Part shown: positions 8,773 through 17,875 of the stretch, one piece after another
How positions within the stretch are numbered: the first letter of the stretch is position 1
How the letters are laid out: the number at the start of each line of letters is the position of its first letter
Assembly: GCA_001885315.1 (NCBI GenBank)
Contig: MLPZ01000007.1
Coordinates: 1 to 64,000 of the forward strand
Direction: 5' to 3'
Source of the DNA: Treponema sp. CETP13
Lineage (GTDB): Bacteria; Spirochaetota; Spirochaetia; Treponematales; Treponemataceae
Length of the DNA: 64,000 bases
Program-made: the position numbers and the translations under genes
The notes under the pieces: model-generated
Seen by the model: the letters and a program-made list of their open reading frames with translations, nothing else
What the model was told of the DNA's origin: nothing
Databases searched by the model: none

Positions 8773-9651
8773 TTAGATAAACTCATTTTTGTAATATCCT
8801 TGAACGCTAATGTCGTTTGTCACAATGACAAAGGATTGGGGGTCAATTTGTTTGACCCCGCGTTTAAGGGCCGGTAACTGATATTTTGAGGCAACTGTCA
8901 TATATATATTTGTCTCTGTTCCGGTATAAGATCCTTTACCAAGCCACTGAGTGGTTCCTCTTCCTAATGTATGAATAATAAATGTAGGTATTTTATCTGA
9001 CTTTGAAACTATTAAAACATTTGTTTTTCGATTTTGATAGTGAACTTTATCCATTACAAATATCGATAATGTCGAAAAAATGACAGAATAAATGGTTGTT
9101 TCAAAATCATAAAATATAAAACAAAATGCAAAAACAAAAGCATTAAGAATTAAACCGATTTGACCTACTGTGTAATTAGGATTTTTTTGTACCATGTACA
9201 TACCAAGAATATCAGTACCCCCTCCAGAACTTCCTGCTCGTAAAACTAAACCACACCCAAAGCCACAAACAATACCTCCCATTAAAACTTCTGTTAACGG
9301 TTCGTTTATAAGTGACATTGAGGGAACTGGCACAAAGTTAAAAATAAGGGTTTGAATAGCTATACATATAATAGTTTTGGTAATAAAGCGCCGATTGAGT
9401 GATTTATATGTTATAACAAGAAGTGGGATATTAATTAGAAGTATTAAAATTCCTAAAATATTTGTTTCAAATCCTGTAAACTTTCTGATAATAGCCATAA
9501 TTACTTGTGCAACACCTAAAAAACCACCACTATAGCCATGTAATGGAAGAATAAATATATTAAAGGAAGCGGCATAAATTATACTTCCTAAAATGGCAAA
9601 AAAATATTGGTTAATAATAAGTTTAAAATTTGGCGATATTGTTGTTTTCAT
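8773..9651 (-). CDS. YitT/DUF161-family membrane protein
   Basis: A 292-residue inner-membrane protein with five to six predicted helices in the first 190 residues and a C-terminal cytoplasmic DUF2179-type domain of about 85 residues (VLIVSKSDKIPTFIIHTLGR through QSFVIVTNDISV). The signature stretch LRAGSSGGGTDILGMYM, near residue 136, is typical of the YitT family. The domain ending in a ferredoxin-like fold probably senses a small ligand; the transported substrate is not known. The family is widespread in Firmicutes and spirochaetes. GGAG lies 8 nt before the ATG. It converges with recQ (7 bp between stops) and diverges from metY. Confidence 0.85.
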   Translation of the reverse strand: MKTTISPNFKLIINQYFFAILGSIIYAASFNIFILPLHGYSGGFLGVAQVIMAIIRKFTGFETNILGILILLINIPLLVITYKSLNRRFITKTIICIAIQTLIFNFVPVPSMSLINEPLTEVLMGGIVCGFGCGLVLRAGSSGGGTDILGMYMVQKNPNYTVGQIGLILNAFVFAFCFIFYDFETTIYSVIFSTLSIFVMDKVHYQNRKTNVLIVSKSDKIPTFIIHTLGRGTTQWLGKGSYTGTETNIYMTVASKYQLPALKRGVKQIDPQSFVIVTNDISVQGYYKNEFI

Positions 9652-9715
9652 GAAAGTCTCCAGAAAAAAAAGAAAATATAATATGTATAAAATACTATAT
9701 CATAATAAATGTATA

Positions 9716-9744
9716 TTAACAGGCTGGTATTTTTCTTGTATAAT
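9716..9744 (+). promoter_or_regulatory. Sigma-70-type promoter for metY
   Basis: TTAACA at 9716-9721, 17-bp spacer, TATAAT at 9739-9744. The leader to the ATG at 9832 is about 80 nt, and I see no SAM-riboswitch fold in it. Confidence 0.7.
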
Positions 9745-9831
9745 AGCTAAAATTATTAAAATCATACTAAAGTGCATTCCTTGCTAAATTCATTTGCATT
9801 GGTGGGGTTTGTTTGCACAAAGGATGTTGTC

Positions 9832-11097
9832 ATGAAAATTGAAAGTAAATGTTTACATGCTGGTTATACACCTAAAAATGGTGATCCTGGAGTAATGCCT
9901 ATAGTTCAGAGCACAACGTATGTGTTCGATTCTTGCGACCATGTTGCAGAGCTTTTTGATATGCCAACAGAATGTATGTATTCTCGTTTTGCAAATCCTA
10001 CTTGTGATGCGGTAGAAAAAAAAATAGCTGCTCTTGAAGGCGGTGTAGGGGCTATGCTTACGTCGAGTGGGCAAGCAGCTTCTCTTTTATCTATATTAAA
10101 CGTCTGTTCTGCAGGTGATAGTTTTGTTTCGACAGGTACTATTTATGGGGGAACGGTTAACCTTTTTGCGGTAACGCTCAAAAAATTAGGTATTGAATGC
10201 ATTTGGGTTGACGAAGAAGCCAGTGCAGAAGAAATATCAAAGGCTTTTAAACCAAATACAAAAGCAATGTTTGGCGAAACAATTGCTAATCCTGCATTAA
10301 AAGTATGTGATATCGAAAAATTTGCAAAAATTGCACATGCTCATAATGTTCCCCTTATTATTGATAATACTTTTGCAACTCCTTTTTTGTGTCGTCCTTT
10401 TGAATGGGGAGCTGATATTATTGTTCATTCTACAACCAAATATATGGATGGACATGCTGTTCAAGGTGGTGGAGTTATCGTAGATTCAGGTAATTTTGAC
10501 TGGACTTCTTCTGATAAATTTACAGATTTTACTACTCCAGATGAAAGCTATCATGGAGTTGTGTATACCGAATCTTTTGGAAAAGCTGCATATATTATAA
10601 AAGCTCGTATGCAATTAATGCGTGATTTTGGCTGCTATCCTTCAGCTCACTCTGCTTTTTTATTAAATTTGGGACTCGAAACACTGGCTGTCCGTATGCC
10701 TCGTTATTGTGAAAATGCTTTAGCAATGGCAAAATTCTTTAAGAAAAGTGATAAAATTGCCTCTGTTTCATATCCTGGCCTAGAGGGTGATTCTAACTAT
10801 ACTCTTGCACAAAAATACTTACCCAATGGTACAAGTGGTGTTGTTTCAATTAGCATTAAAGGTGGTCGAGATGCAGCTGTTCGGTTTATGGATGCACTTA
10901 AACTAGCTCGAGATGAAGTGCATGTAGCAGATATTAGAACCTGTGTTTTACATCCTGCAAGTGCTACTCATCGTCAACTTACAGATGAGCAACTTGTTGC
11001 TTGTGGAATTGATGGTGGTATGGTTCGTTTTAGTTGTGGAATAGAAAATATCGAAGATATAATGGCAGATGCACAGCTTGGCTTGGATGCTATTTAA
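9832..11097 (+). CDS. metY: O-acetylhomoserine sulfhydrylase-type PLP enzyme
   Basis: A 421-residue Cys/Met-metabolism PLP enzyme (gamma-replacement type). It most resembles MetY, which makes homocysteine from O-acetylhomoserine and sulfide. Visible: cofactor-binding LTSSGQAASLLSIL, the aromatic YSRFANPTCDAVE segment, the Asp of PLIIDNTFATP and the Schiff-base Lys in VHSTTKYMDGHA. The long middle section (TTPDESYHGVVYTESFGKAAYI) and ARMQLMRDFG are MetY hallmarks, absent from MetB/MetC. Methionine gamma-lyase is the main alternative. An upstream GTG at 9772 stays open, but AAAGGA 8 nt before 9832 and family start (MKIESKCLHAGY) support the ATG. MetA at 55134 (acetyl type) would supply its substrate. 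Confidence 0.85.
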   Translation: MKIESKCLHAGYTPKNGDPGVMPIVQSTTYVFDSCDHVAELFDMPTECMYSRFANPTCDAVEKKIAALEGGVGAMLTSSGQAASLLSILNVCSAGDSFVSTGTIYGGTVNLFAVTLKKLGIECIWVDEEASAEEISKAFKPNTKAMFGETIANPALKVCDIEKFAKIAHAHNVPLIIDNTFATPFLCRPFEWGADIIVHSTTKYMDGHAVQGGGVIVDSGNFDWTSSDKFTDFTTPDESYHGVVYTESFGKAAYIIKARMQLMRDFGCYPSAHSAFLLNLGLETLAVRMPRYCENALAMAKFFKKSDKIASVSYPGLEGDSNYTLAQKYLPNGTSGVVSISIKGGRDAAVRFMDALKLARDEVHVADIRTCVLHPASATHRQLTDEQLVACGIDGGMVRFSCGIENIEDIMADAQLGLDAI

Positions 11098-11100
11098 TAC

Positions 11101-11406
11101 TTAATCAAGCAAAATATGACTATGGGCAGAGTGTTCTAAGGCTAAATTTATAACACCTACAACATGCTCATCATCAAAAGAGTAGTAAATATTTTTGCCC
11201 TCACGGCGGGATTTTACTACTTTTACTTTTTTTAAAGTTGTAAGTTGGTGAGAAACAGCGGAAGGGGTCATTTGTAATGCAGCACAGATTTCTGAGACAC
11301 ATTTTTCCCCATCATATAAAGTTTCTATAATTTTAAATCTGGTAGGATCTCCTAATACTTTAAAAAATGAGCAACATTTTGTTCTGTTTTCTTCGTTTAA
11401 ATTCAT
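11101..11406 (-). CDS. ArsR/SmtB-family metal-sensing repressor
   Basis: A 101-residue winged-helix repressor, second gene after the Cu-type ATPase. DNA-recognition region is TPSAVSHQLTTLKKV. Two metal sites can be read: the alpha5 zinc-type motif D79-x-H81-x10-H92-x2-H95 (as in SmtB/CzrA) and candidate alpha3N ligands Cys11-Cys12 with Cys36 and Cys41. That pairing of sites recalls BxmR-type sensors that answer to both Zn/Cd and Cu/Ag. The expected role is to repress the copA-arsR promoter until metal binds. The operator TGAATATCTGTTCA near that promoter fits the family consensus. Which metal acts in vivo is inference. Confidence 0.88.
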   Translation of the reverse strand: MNLNEENRTKCCSFFKVLGDPTRFKIIETLYDGEKCVSEICAALQMTPSAVSHQLTTLKKVKVVKSRREGKNIYYSFDDEHVVGVINLALEHSAHSHILLD

Positions 11407-11429
11407 TTTATCCTTAGTAATAAAACTAT

Positions 11430-11465
11430 ATTGTTAAATCTTGGTATTAGTCAAGATTTAACAAT
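11430..11465. repeat. Perfect 14-bp inverted repeat between copA and arsR
   Basis: ATTGTTAAATCTTG, 8-bp spacer, CAAGATTTAACAAT. It sits 13 bp past the copA stop and just upstream of arsR, without a T-run in the minus direction. It could be an internal attenuator/processing hairpin or a second operator for an internal arsR promoter. Confidence 0.75.
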
Positions 11466-11477
11466 AGTTATTCAATT

Positions 11478-13709
11478 TTATTTTGTTTTTCTAAACTTAA
11501 ATTTTACAGATAAAGAAGTAAGTACAACACAAATAGAAGAAACAGCCATTATCAATGCACTCATCCATGGTTGTAATAGAATTCCTGCAAAGCTAAATAT
11601 TCCACTTGCTAAGAATATTCCAATAATATTATAGGAAAGAGCCCAAACTAAATTAAGTTTAATAATCTTAGCCGTGTATGTTGAAATCTTATAAGCGCGT
11701 TTTACTGTTGATAAATTTTTATTAAGTAAATAAACATCAGAATTATCTGTAGCAACATCGGTACTTCCATAAGGAGAAATTCCGATATCACTTTCAGAAA
11801 TCGATGGAGCATCATTTACCCCATCTCCTACAAAAATAACCTTTTTGCCAGCAGCCTTTAGCTCTTTAATTATTTTATATTTTTGACTAGGCATTAACTC
11901 ACTTCTGATATCTTGAATACCAAGTCTTTTGCCAATTCGCTGTGCTGTATCTTTATTATCTCCGGTAAGCATAACAATATGAATATTTTTTTTCTGTAAA
12001 AAGTCTAAAAGAGTTTTTACACCATTTGCTTCTGTGTCTGTAAGTGTTATAGCTGCAAGAAGTTGTGTATTAGTAAATAAATATAAAGAATCAGAGTCTT
12101 TTTCAACATTTAAAACTTCTGAAACTAATTTATTATTACCAAAAAAATATTCTGTATTGTTTATATCACTTGTTCCAGAAATTCCTTTTGATGAATAATC
12201 TGTGAAATTTGTCATTGGTTTGGCAGTAAGATGTTTTTCTTTTGCCGCAAGTACTAATGATTTTGCTATAGGATGATTTGAATTAGTTTCCAAGCCTGCA
12301 ATGATTGAAAGCACGGAATCTATTGTGATTAATTGCGATTTTCCATCTTTTGTTTCAAGGTTTTCTGCAAGTAATTCAATGTTTTTTATTGAAAAATCAC
12401 CTGTTGTAAGAGTTCCTGTTTTGTCAAAAACAGCAGTGTCTATTTTTGACATAGAATTATGTATATCTGTATTTTTATAAACAAGTCCGTTTTTTATACT
12501 GACGCTACTTGAAAGCACATTTGCTAAAGGAATTGCTAACCCAATTGCGCATGGACATGCTACAACAAGAGTAGCTATAAATCTATTTATGGCAAAAGAA
12601 AAATCTTTTGTTATAAAAAACCAAACAATAAAAGTAATAAATGATATTGCAAGAATGACAGGTACAAAATAGTACGAAACCTTATCTACAATCTTTGTGA
12701 CAGCCGATTTATTATTTTGAGATTCCGAAACAAGTCTTAAAATCGTATTAATTGAGGCATCTCCCATAAGCTTAGAGGCTTCGACTATTATTTTTCCACT
12801 CAAAACTGTATAACCACCAAGAACAGTATCATTTACCTGTATATCTCTAGGTTCGCTTTCTCCTGTTAAAGAAGATGAATCAATCTGAGCTGTTCCGCTT
12901 TTTACAACCCCATCTACAGGAATTCGTTCCCCTGCTTTTACAACAACTAAATCACCAACTTCGATAAGATTTACACATTTTTCTACTTCTTTACCGTCGT
13001 AAGGGGCTTTTGCTTCTGATTTTTCTAAAACAATTGCATCTGTTGGTAAAATATCTAGCAAACCAGAAATAGAATCTCGTGCATTATTTTGAGAAGACTG
13101 TTCGATAAACTTACCTAAGTATATAAGTGCAATAATCATAGTAGCTGCTTCAAACATACTGTTTTGTGTGTAAGAAGAATTACCAGTAAAAATAGCTATG
13201 AAAAGTAAAATAAGACTATAAATAAAAGCAACAGAAGAGCCTAACGAAACAAGGGAATCCATGTTAGGATAACCTTTAAATAAAAATTTGTATCCTGGAA
13301 TATAAAAACGAAGCCCAATTACAACAACGGGTAAAGCTAAAATCATGCTGATAACGGTATTAAGTATAGGATTAGGTGTGACAAACCAATTAAACATTGA
13401 ACCAAAGTTGTATAACAATGAAATGCTTGCAAATACAATTGAAACTATAAGTTCCCATCCTTTATAATAATAATCATTACCAAATGAATAGTTATTATCA
13501 TTTTTAATTTCAGCTTTAAAACCGAGCTGATTTATGGTATTTAATCCTATTTTCTCGTCAAATTCTTCATTTGCTTCAATAGTACAAAGCCCTGATAATA
13601 AGTTGACATTGCAATTTGTAACCCCATCAATAGTGCTAATTTTTTTTTGTACAGCACCAGAGCAGCCTGCACAGCGCATTCCGGTGACAATATATTCTAT
13701 ATTTTTCAC
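11478..13709 (-). CDS. copA: Cu(I)-exporting P1B-type ATPase
   Basis: A 743-residue P-type ATPase with one N-terminal heavy-metal domain (GMRCAGC, Cys13 and Cys16), eight expected membrane helices, the channel motif CPC in VACPCAIGLA, phosphorylation site DKTGT, TGDN, and hinge GDGVNDAP. Helix 7 has the YN of WALSYNIIG and helix 8 the M-x-x-S-S of IMAVSS, which together mark the Cu(I) (P1B-1) subgroup. The HP dipeptide of the nucleotide domain is in NSNHPIAKS. It would expel Cu(I)/Ag(I) from the cytoplasm. The GTG start has a strong AGGAGGT 5 nt upstream. It is the first gene of a unit with arsR, 71 bp downstream. Confidence 0.93.
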   Translation of the reverse strand: MKNIEYIVTGMRCAGCSGAVQKKISTIDGVTNCNVNLLSGLCTIEANEEFDEKIGLNTINQLGFKAEIKNDNNYSFGNDYYYKGWELIVSIVFASISLLYNFGSMFNWFVTPNPILNTVISMILALPVVVIGLRFYIPGYKFLFKGYPNMDSLVSLGSSVAFIYSLILLFIAIFTGNSSYTQNSMFEAATMIIALIYLGKFIEQSSQNNARDSISGLLDILPTDAIVLEKSEAKAPYDGKEVEKCVNLIEVGDLVVVKAGERIPVDGVVKSGTAQIDSSSLTGESEPRDIQVNDTVLGGYTVLSGKIIVEASKLMGDASINTILRLVSESQNNKSAVTKIVDKVSYYFVPVILAISFITFIVWFFITKDFSFAINRFIATLVVACPCAIGLAIPLANVLSSSVSIKNGLVYKNTDIHNSMSKIDTAVFDKTGTLTTGDFSIKNIELLAENLETKDGKSQLITIDSVLSIIAGLETNSNHPIAKSLVLAAKEKHLTAKPMTNFTDYSSKGISGTSDINNTEYFFGNNKLVSEVLNVEKDSDSLYLFTNTQLLAAITLTDTEANGVKTLLDFLQKKNIHIVMLTGDNKDTAQRIGKRLGIQDIRSELMPSQKYKIIKELKAAGKKVIFVGDGVNDAPSISESDIGISPYGSTDVATDNSDVYLLNKNLSTVKRAYKISTYTAKIIKLNLVWALSYNIIGIFLASGIFSFAGILLQPWMSALIMAVSSICVVLTSLSVKFKFRKTK

Positions 13710-13745
13710 GATTGACCTCCTGTAAAAAAATATCTCTGTTTAAAA

Positions 13746-13767
13746 CAATTGAATATCTGTTCAATTG
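13746..13767. promoter_or_regulatory. Candidate SmtB/ArsR operator
   Basis: CAATTGAA-TATCTG-TTCAATTG, containing TGAATATCTGTTCA, one mismatch from the SmtB-family consensus TGAACA-NN-TGTTCA. It lies just downstream of the -10 of the copA promoter, a position suited to repression. Confidence 0.75.
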
Positions 13768-13778
13768 TAATTTACTTC

Positions 13779-13807
13779 ATATTACTGATATTTGAATGTT
13801 TAGTCAA
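13779..13807 (-). promoter_or_regulatory. copA-arsR promoter
   Basis: On the minus strand, TTGACT (13807-13802), 17-bp spacer, TAATAT (13784-13779). A weaker inverted repeat ATTTGA-N8-TCAAAT (13790-13809) overlaps the -35. Confidence 0.75.
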
Positions 13808-13832
13808 ATGATAAATTAAAGTGTTTTACAGT

Positions 13833-13861
13833 TTGACAAATCTTCTATTGCAACTTATTAT
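13833..13861 (+). promoter_or_regulatory. Promoter of the pullulanase gene
   Basis: TTGACA at 13833-13838, 17-bp spacer, TATTAT at 13856-13861; leader of about 28 nt with GGAG before the ATG at 13896. Confidence 0.75.
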
Positions 13862-13895
13862 AGTTGGTAAACCGATTTAGTTTGATGGAGAATAT

Positions 13896-15851
13896 ATGTA
13901 TAATTTGCCCATGCCCCCAGAAACAGAAAAATTGGGGGCTTTGTATGATTCTAATACTAAAAGTGTATGTTTTGCTTTATGGGCACCTAGTGCGTTTGAA
14001 GTTCAAGTCAATTTATATAAACATCATGCAAGCAATGTTCCCGATTATGTTTTAGAAGCTGATTATAATAGGTCTTATGGTGTATGGAGTGTTGTTTTTG
14101 ACGAAGAAGATCCTGAAAATTTTGCTTATGATTTTAGTGTGCGTACAATTCGAGGTAAAAATTTCTGTCTAGATCCGTATGCAAAAAGTATGGTTGCTTT
14201 TAGAAATGATGGAACTTCGGGGCGTGCTGTTGTTATAGATATGCAATCAGACTTGTCCGGAAAAAAGTTAACTTCGAATCATTTTGTTACTCTTCAAAAA
14301 TATTCAGATGCCATAATCTATGAAGTTTCCGTACGAGATTTTACATCTTCGCCAGATTCAGGAACAAAAACACATGGTACTTTTTCTGCTTTTATAGAAA
14401 AGATTCCTTATTTACAATCTCTTGGAATTACACATATTCAACTGATGCCAGTTCTTAGTTTTTATTTTAGTGATGAATTAAGCCAAAAATACGAAAATGC
14501 AGGTACTGTCAGAAATAATAACTATAATTGGGGGTATGATCCCCATTCCTATTTTTCTCCTACTGGTTGGTTTTCTTCAAATCCAGCAGATCCATATTCT
14601 CGAATTCGAGAATTACGACAGTTAATTGTAGCTTGTCATGAAGCTGGGATAGGAGTCATTCTAGATGTTGTGTATAACCATATGGCTACTATTGAATTTT
14701 TAGATCGGATCGTTCCTGGTTATTATTTTAGAAGTAATGAAAATGGTTCTTTAAAAGGGAATTCTGGTTGCGGAAATGATACAGCTTCTGAAATGCCAAT
14801 GATGCATCGACTTATTACTGATTCTTTAGTTTATTGGACTAAAGAATATGGGGTTGATGGGTTTCGGTTTGATTTGATGGGACTTATAGAAAGTTCTACT
14901 GTTTTAGATGGTCTTGAAAAATGTCGTGCAATAAATCCTTCTACAATTTTTGTTGGTGAAGGGTGGAAAATGTATAATGGTCCTGAAGACACAAAGGGAA
15001 TGGATCAAAATCTAATGGAATCTACTACTGGAGTAGCAGTTTTTAGCGATGAATATCGTGATATTTTAAAAGCTGGTGGAATGAATGAAGAAAAAAAAGG
15101 ATTTATAACAGGTCAGAATATAAATATAAATACGGTATTTCAAAATTGTCTTGGGAATCCTCAAACGTATTTTAAATCGAGTACTCCCGAAAATATAGTA
15201 AATTATATAGATTGCCATGATGGACTTACGTTGCACGATGTAATTGCACATAATTGCCGTTTGGCAGACAGCAATCCAAAAGAAAAAGCCGAAATAATTG
15301 CACGCATGAAATTGGGAAATTTTATGGTTTTGACAAGCAATGGCATTGCTTTTTTGCATTCTGGGCAAGAGAGAGGTCGGACAAAAACAAATATCTGCGG
15401 TTGGAATGAAGAATGTGTTGGTCGTTTTGTTCGAAATAGTTATGATTCAAGTGATAACATAAATAACTTTGTTTGGGAAATAGATGCTGATTATGCAGAA
15501 CTTTTAGAATATACAAAACGACTTATTGCATTTCGTAAAGGACACGAAGAATTTAGAAATGTGTATGGAAATTCTAAAGGGACAGCAGAATTGGTTGCTG
15601 GACTTCCCGAAGATGGACAAGTTCTTGGATATTATTTAAAAAATTTTAATGCCGACTCATATGTTGTTTTGGTAAATGCTTCTATGAAAATGTATAAATT
15701 CCAATTGGAAAATGCTAATAATTTTAGTGTTGTATTTGATGCTGCTGGTACTAATAAGAATTTAGGAGTTCAGGTGCATAATAAAAAAAATGGCACTGTA
15801 ATAGTAGAGGTAAAACCCCTTTCTGCTGTGATTTTGCATGTTCAGAGTTAA
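13896..15851 (+). CDS. pulA: Type I pullulanase-like GH13 enzyme (CBM48 + GH13)
   Basis: A 651-residue alpha-glucan debranching enzyme: an N-terminal CBM48-like beta domain (about 10-110, with LGALYDSNTKSVCFALWAPSA), then a GH13 catalytic barrel. GH13 regions seen: VILDVVYNHM (region I), DGFRFDLMGLI with the nucleophile Asp (region II), TIFVGEGW with the acid/base Glu (region III) and NYIDCHDGLTLHD (region IV). A short C-terminal beta domain follows. No signal peptide is present, so it acts in the cytoplasm on alpha-1,6 branches of glycogen or imported dextrins. It is 38 bp upstream of an amylase lipoprotein gene on the same strand, with a terminator after the pair; together they suggest starch/maltodextrin use. 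Confidence 0.88.
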   Translation: MYNLPMPPETEKLGALYDSNTKSVCFALWAPSAFEVQVNLYKHHASNVPDYVLEADYNRSYGVWSVVFDEEDPENFAYDFSVRTIRGKNFCLDPYAKSMVAFRNDGTSGRAVVIDMQSDLSGKKLTSNHFVTLQKYSDAIIYEVSVRDFTSSPDSGTKTHGTFSAFIEKIPYLQSLGITHIQLMPVLSFYFSDELSQKYENAGTVRNNNYNWGYDPHSYFSPTGWFSSNPADPYSRIRELRQLIVACHEAGIGVILDVVYNHMATIEFLDRIVPGYYFRSNENGSLKGNSGCGNDTASEMPMMHRLITDSLVYWTKEYGVDGFRFDLMGLIESSTVLDGLEKCRAINPSTIFVGEGWKMYNGPEDTKGMDQNLMESTTGVAVFSDEYRDILKAGGMNEEKKGFITGQNININTVFQNCLGNPQTYFKSSTPENIVNYIDCHDGLTLHDVIAHNCRLADSNPKEKAEIIARMKLGNFMVLTSNGIAFLHSGQERGRTKTNICGWNEECVGRFVRNSYDSSDNINNFVWEIDADYAELLEYTKRLIAFRKGHEEFRNVYGNSKGTAELVAGLPEDGQVLGYYLKNFNADSYVVLVNASMKMYKFQLENANNFSVVFDAAGTNKNLGVQVHNKKNGTVIVEVKPLSAVILHVQS

Positions 15852-15889
15852 TTAATTTATTACATGTGTTGTAATCTAAAGGAGATTAT

Positions 15890-17611
15890 ATGAAAAAATT
15901 AAAGATAGTTGCTATCGTAACATTAGCGACTTGTATTGGTATGTTTGTTAGTTGTATGTCTGCTGCGATTGATCCCCAAAAAGCAGCTACAGAATTGGCT
16001 CCTATTACAAGGACTGCAACTAAAAATTCAGAAGGGGTCTATTATTGTATATTTGTTAGATCTTTTGCTGATTCTGATGGAGATGGGGTTGGTGATTTTA
16101 ATGGGATTACAGAAAAACTTGATTACTTAAATGATGGTGATGATACAACAACAGATGATTTAGGGGTTACCGGTATTTGGTTAATGCCTATTTATGATGC
16201 AGGGTCTTATCATGGTTATGATGTAAAAGATTATTATTCTGTAAATCCTGATTATGGAACGATGGAAGATTTTGATGCAATGGTTGCTGCTGCTAGAGAA
16301 AGAGGAATTTCTGTTATATTAGATATTACTTGTAACCATTCTTCTGTTAATAACCAATGGTTTCTAGATTCTATGGATCCTGATGATCCTCATCATGATT
16401 GGTATCGGTGGGCTCGAAAAGGTGATATAAATTGCAATATAGATAGAAAAATATGGGGCCATGCTGCTTGGCGTTATGCTACAAATGGTTGGTATTATGC
16501 AGGTCTTTTTGACTCTTGTATGCCAGACTTTAACTTAGCAAATGAAGATGTAAAAAAAGAATTTTCAAAAATTACGAAATTTTGGCTAGATAAAGGGGTT
16601 ACTGGATTCCGTTTTGATGCCGTTTCTCATGTGTTTAATGCAGCTGAGTTGCGTAGTGGTGAATCTACTTTCCCTGCTAGTAATGAATGGTGGTCATATA
16701 TTACAGATGAAATAGAATCAAATTATGCAGATGCATGGAATGTTGGTGAATGTTGGGAAGCAACCCCGTTACGTGCAAAATATGCAGAAAGTTTACAATC
16801 TCTTTTCCATTTTGATCTTGGCAAACGTATTTCTAGTGCTTTAAAAGTTGGAAATGGGGGACAAAACGGAATTGCAAAGTTATTTGCAAGTGCTGGAGAT
16901 GCATATAAAGAAGTAAATCCTGAATATATAGATGCTACTTTTTTAACTAATCACGATCAAACTCGGTTCATGACACTAATAAATAATCCAGATGCCGCAA
17001 AGCAAAAGGAACAGATGAAATGTGCTGCAGCAATTTATATGACAGCAGAAGGGGTTCCATTTATTTATTATGGTGAAGAAATTGGGATGAAAGGTGCAAA
17101 TCCTGGAGATGAGAGAGTTCGGACTCCATTTATTTGGAACGAAAAGTCTAAAACTTCTCCAAGTTGGTATTCTGAGCAATTTGGAACAATTGATACCCAA
17201 AATAAAGATACAACTCCTTTAAATGTTCAAGAAAAAGATGATAATTCTATTGTTGAATATTACAAACGAATAATACGAATAAAAACTGCCTATCCAGAAC
17301 TGTATCGAGGTCGAATGACACCGTTATGGACTGGCTCTAAACAATTAACAAGCTGGTTGATGAGTGATACAGCAGAAGCTGGAGTTGTAGATCCTACAAT
17401 AGCTTCTGGCAAAACAGCTTTTGTTGTTCATAATGTTTCTAACACAGTTGTAACTGTTGATATTCCTAAAGAAGCTTTAGCTCAAATAAGTGGAACCGAT
17501 CTTATTTTTAGTGGTAATGGAGAAGTTTCTCTTGTCGGTACGACTTTAACAATGCCTGCTTATTCATCTGCTATTATTGGCGAACTCGCAGCAGTTCCTC
17601 AAGTGGAATAA
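15890..17611 (+). CDS. Alpha-amylase-family lipoprotein (GH13)
   Basis: A 573-residue GH13 enzyme with a lipoprotein signal peptide ending in the lipobox FVSC (Cys near residue 22), so it is lipid-anchored outside the cytoplasm. Catalytic regions: VILDITCNHSS (I), GVTGFRFDAVSH with the nucleophile Asp (II), WNVGECWE with the proton donor Glu (III) and ATFLTNHDQTR (IV). A Ca-binding-like loop DSDGDGVGDFNG lies near the N-terminus, as in many oligo-glucosidase/amylase GH13 members; a C-terminal beta domain ends the protein. It would cut extracellular or periplasmic maltodextrin, feeding the cytoplasmic pullulanase encoded just upstream. AAAGGAG precedes the ATG. Exact specificity (amylase versus alpha-glucosidase) is not resolved. 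Confidence 0.88.
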   Translation: MKKLKIVAIVTLATCIGMFVSCMSAAIDPQKAATELAPITRTATKNSEGVYYCIFVRSFADSDGDGVGDFNGITEKLDYLNDGDDTTTDDLGVTGIWLMPIYDAGSYHGYDVKDYYSVNPDYGTMEDFDAMVAAARERGISVILDITCNHSSVNNQWFLDSMDPDDPHHDWYRWARKGDINCNIDRKIWGHAAWRYATNGWYYAGLFDSCMPDFNLANEDVKKEFSKITKFWLDKGVTGFRFDAVSHVFNAAELRSGESTFPASNEWWSYITDEIESNYADAWNVGECWEATPLRAKYAESLQSLFHFDLGKRISSALKVGNGGQNGIAKLFASAGDAYKEVNPEYIDATFLTNHDQTRFMTLINNPDAAKQKEQMKCAAAIYMTAEGVPFIYYGEEIGMKGANPGDERVRTPFIWNEKSKTSPSWYSEQFGTIDTQNKDTTPLNVQEKDDNSIVEYYKRIIRIKTAYPELYRGRMTPLWTGSKQLTSWLMSDTAEAGVVDPTIASGKTAFVVHNVSNTVVTVDIPKEALAQISGTDLIFSGNGEVSLVGTTLTMPAYSSAIIGELAAVPQVE

Positions 17612-17652
17612 ATAATGGTGTAACTTATTTATATAGCTTAATTGTTATGTAG

Positions 17653-17685
17653 AAAACCGAACTTCTTTAGGAGTTCGGTTTTTTA
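17653..17685 (+). terminator. Rho-independent terminator after the amylase gene
   Basis: AAAACCGAACT / AGTTCGGTTTT stem with an 8-nt loop, followed by a T-run. Confidence 0.88.
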
Positions 17686-17755
17686 TTGGTGTAAAGATTT
17701 TTTTAAAAAACTATATCTGCAACTTTCTCGATAAAAAAAGTGTCAAATATATAGA

Positions 17756-17788
17756 ACAACTTGACATTTTTCGTAATTATGTTAAAGT
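17756..17788 (+). promoter_or_regulatory. fabD promoter region with box shared with fabV
   Basis: ACAACTTGACATTTTTCGT at 17756-17774 matches the fabV upstream box (24401-24419) at 18 of 19 positions. It contains a perfect -35 TTGACA (17761-17766); a modest -10 (TAAAGT, 17783-17788) follows after 16 bp. The leader to the ATG is about 80 nt. The shared bases outside the -35 suggest a common regulator. Confidence 0.6.
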
Positions 17789-17875
17789 ATAAGCATCTTT
17801 ATGACAAATAAACAGAAAATGTCGAAATGCTGATAGCGCAGGCTGTCTGAATCAATTAATTAAATGGAGAAATTT

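Noticed and set aside
9772-9831. Upstream GTG start for metY
   Set aside because: It would add 20 residues not found in the family and lacks a ribosome binding site; the ATG at 9832 has AAAGGA.
9745-9831. SAM riboswitch in the metY leader
   Set aside because: The leader is only about 80 nt and shows no paired helices of a known SAM aptamer.
13896-17611. Pullulanase and amylase as one duplicated gene
   Set aside because: Both are GH13, but domain order, localisation and sequence differ; they are separate family members.
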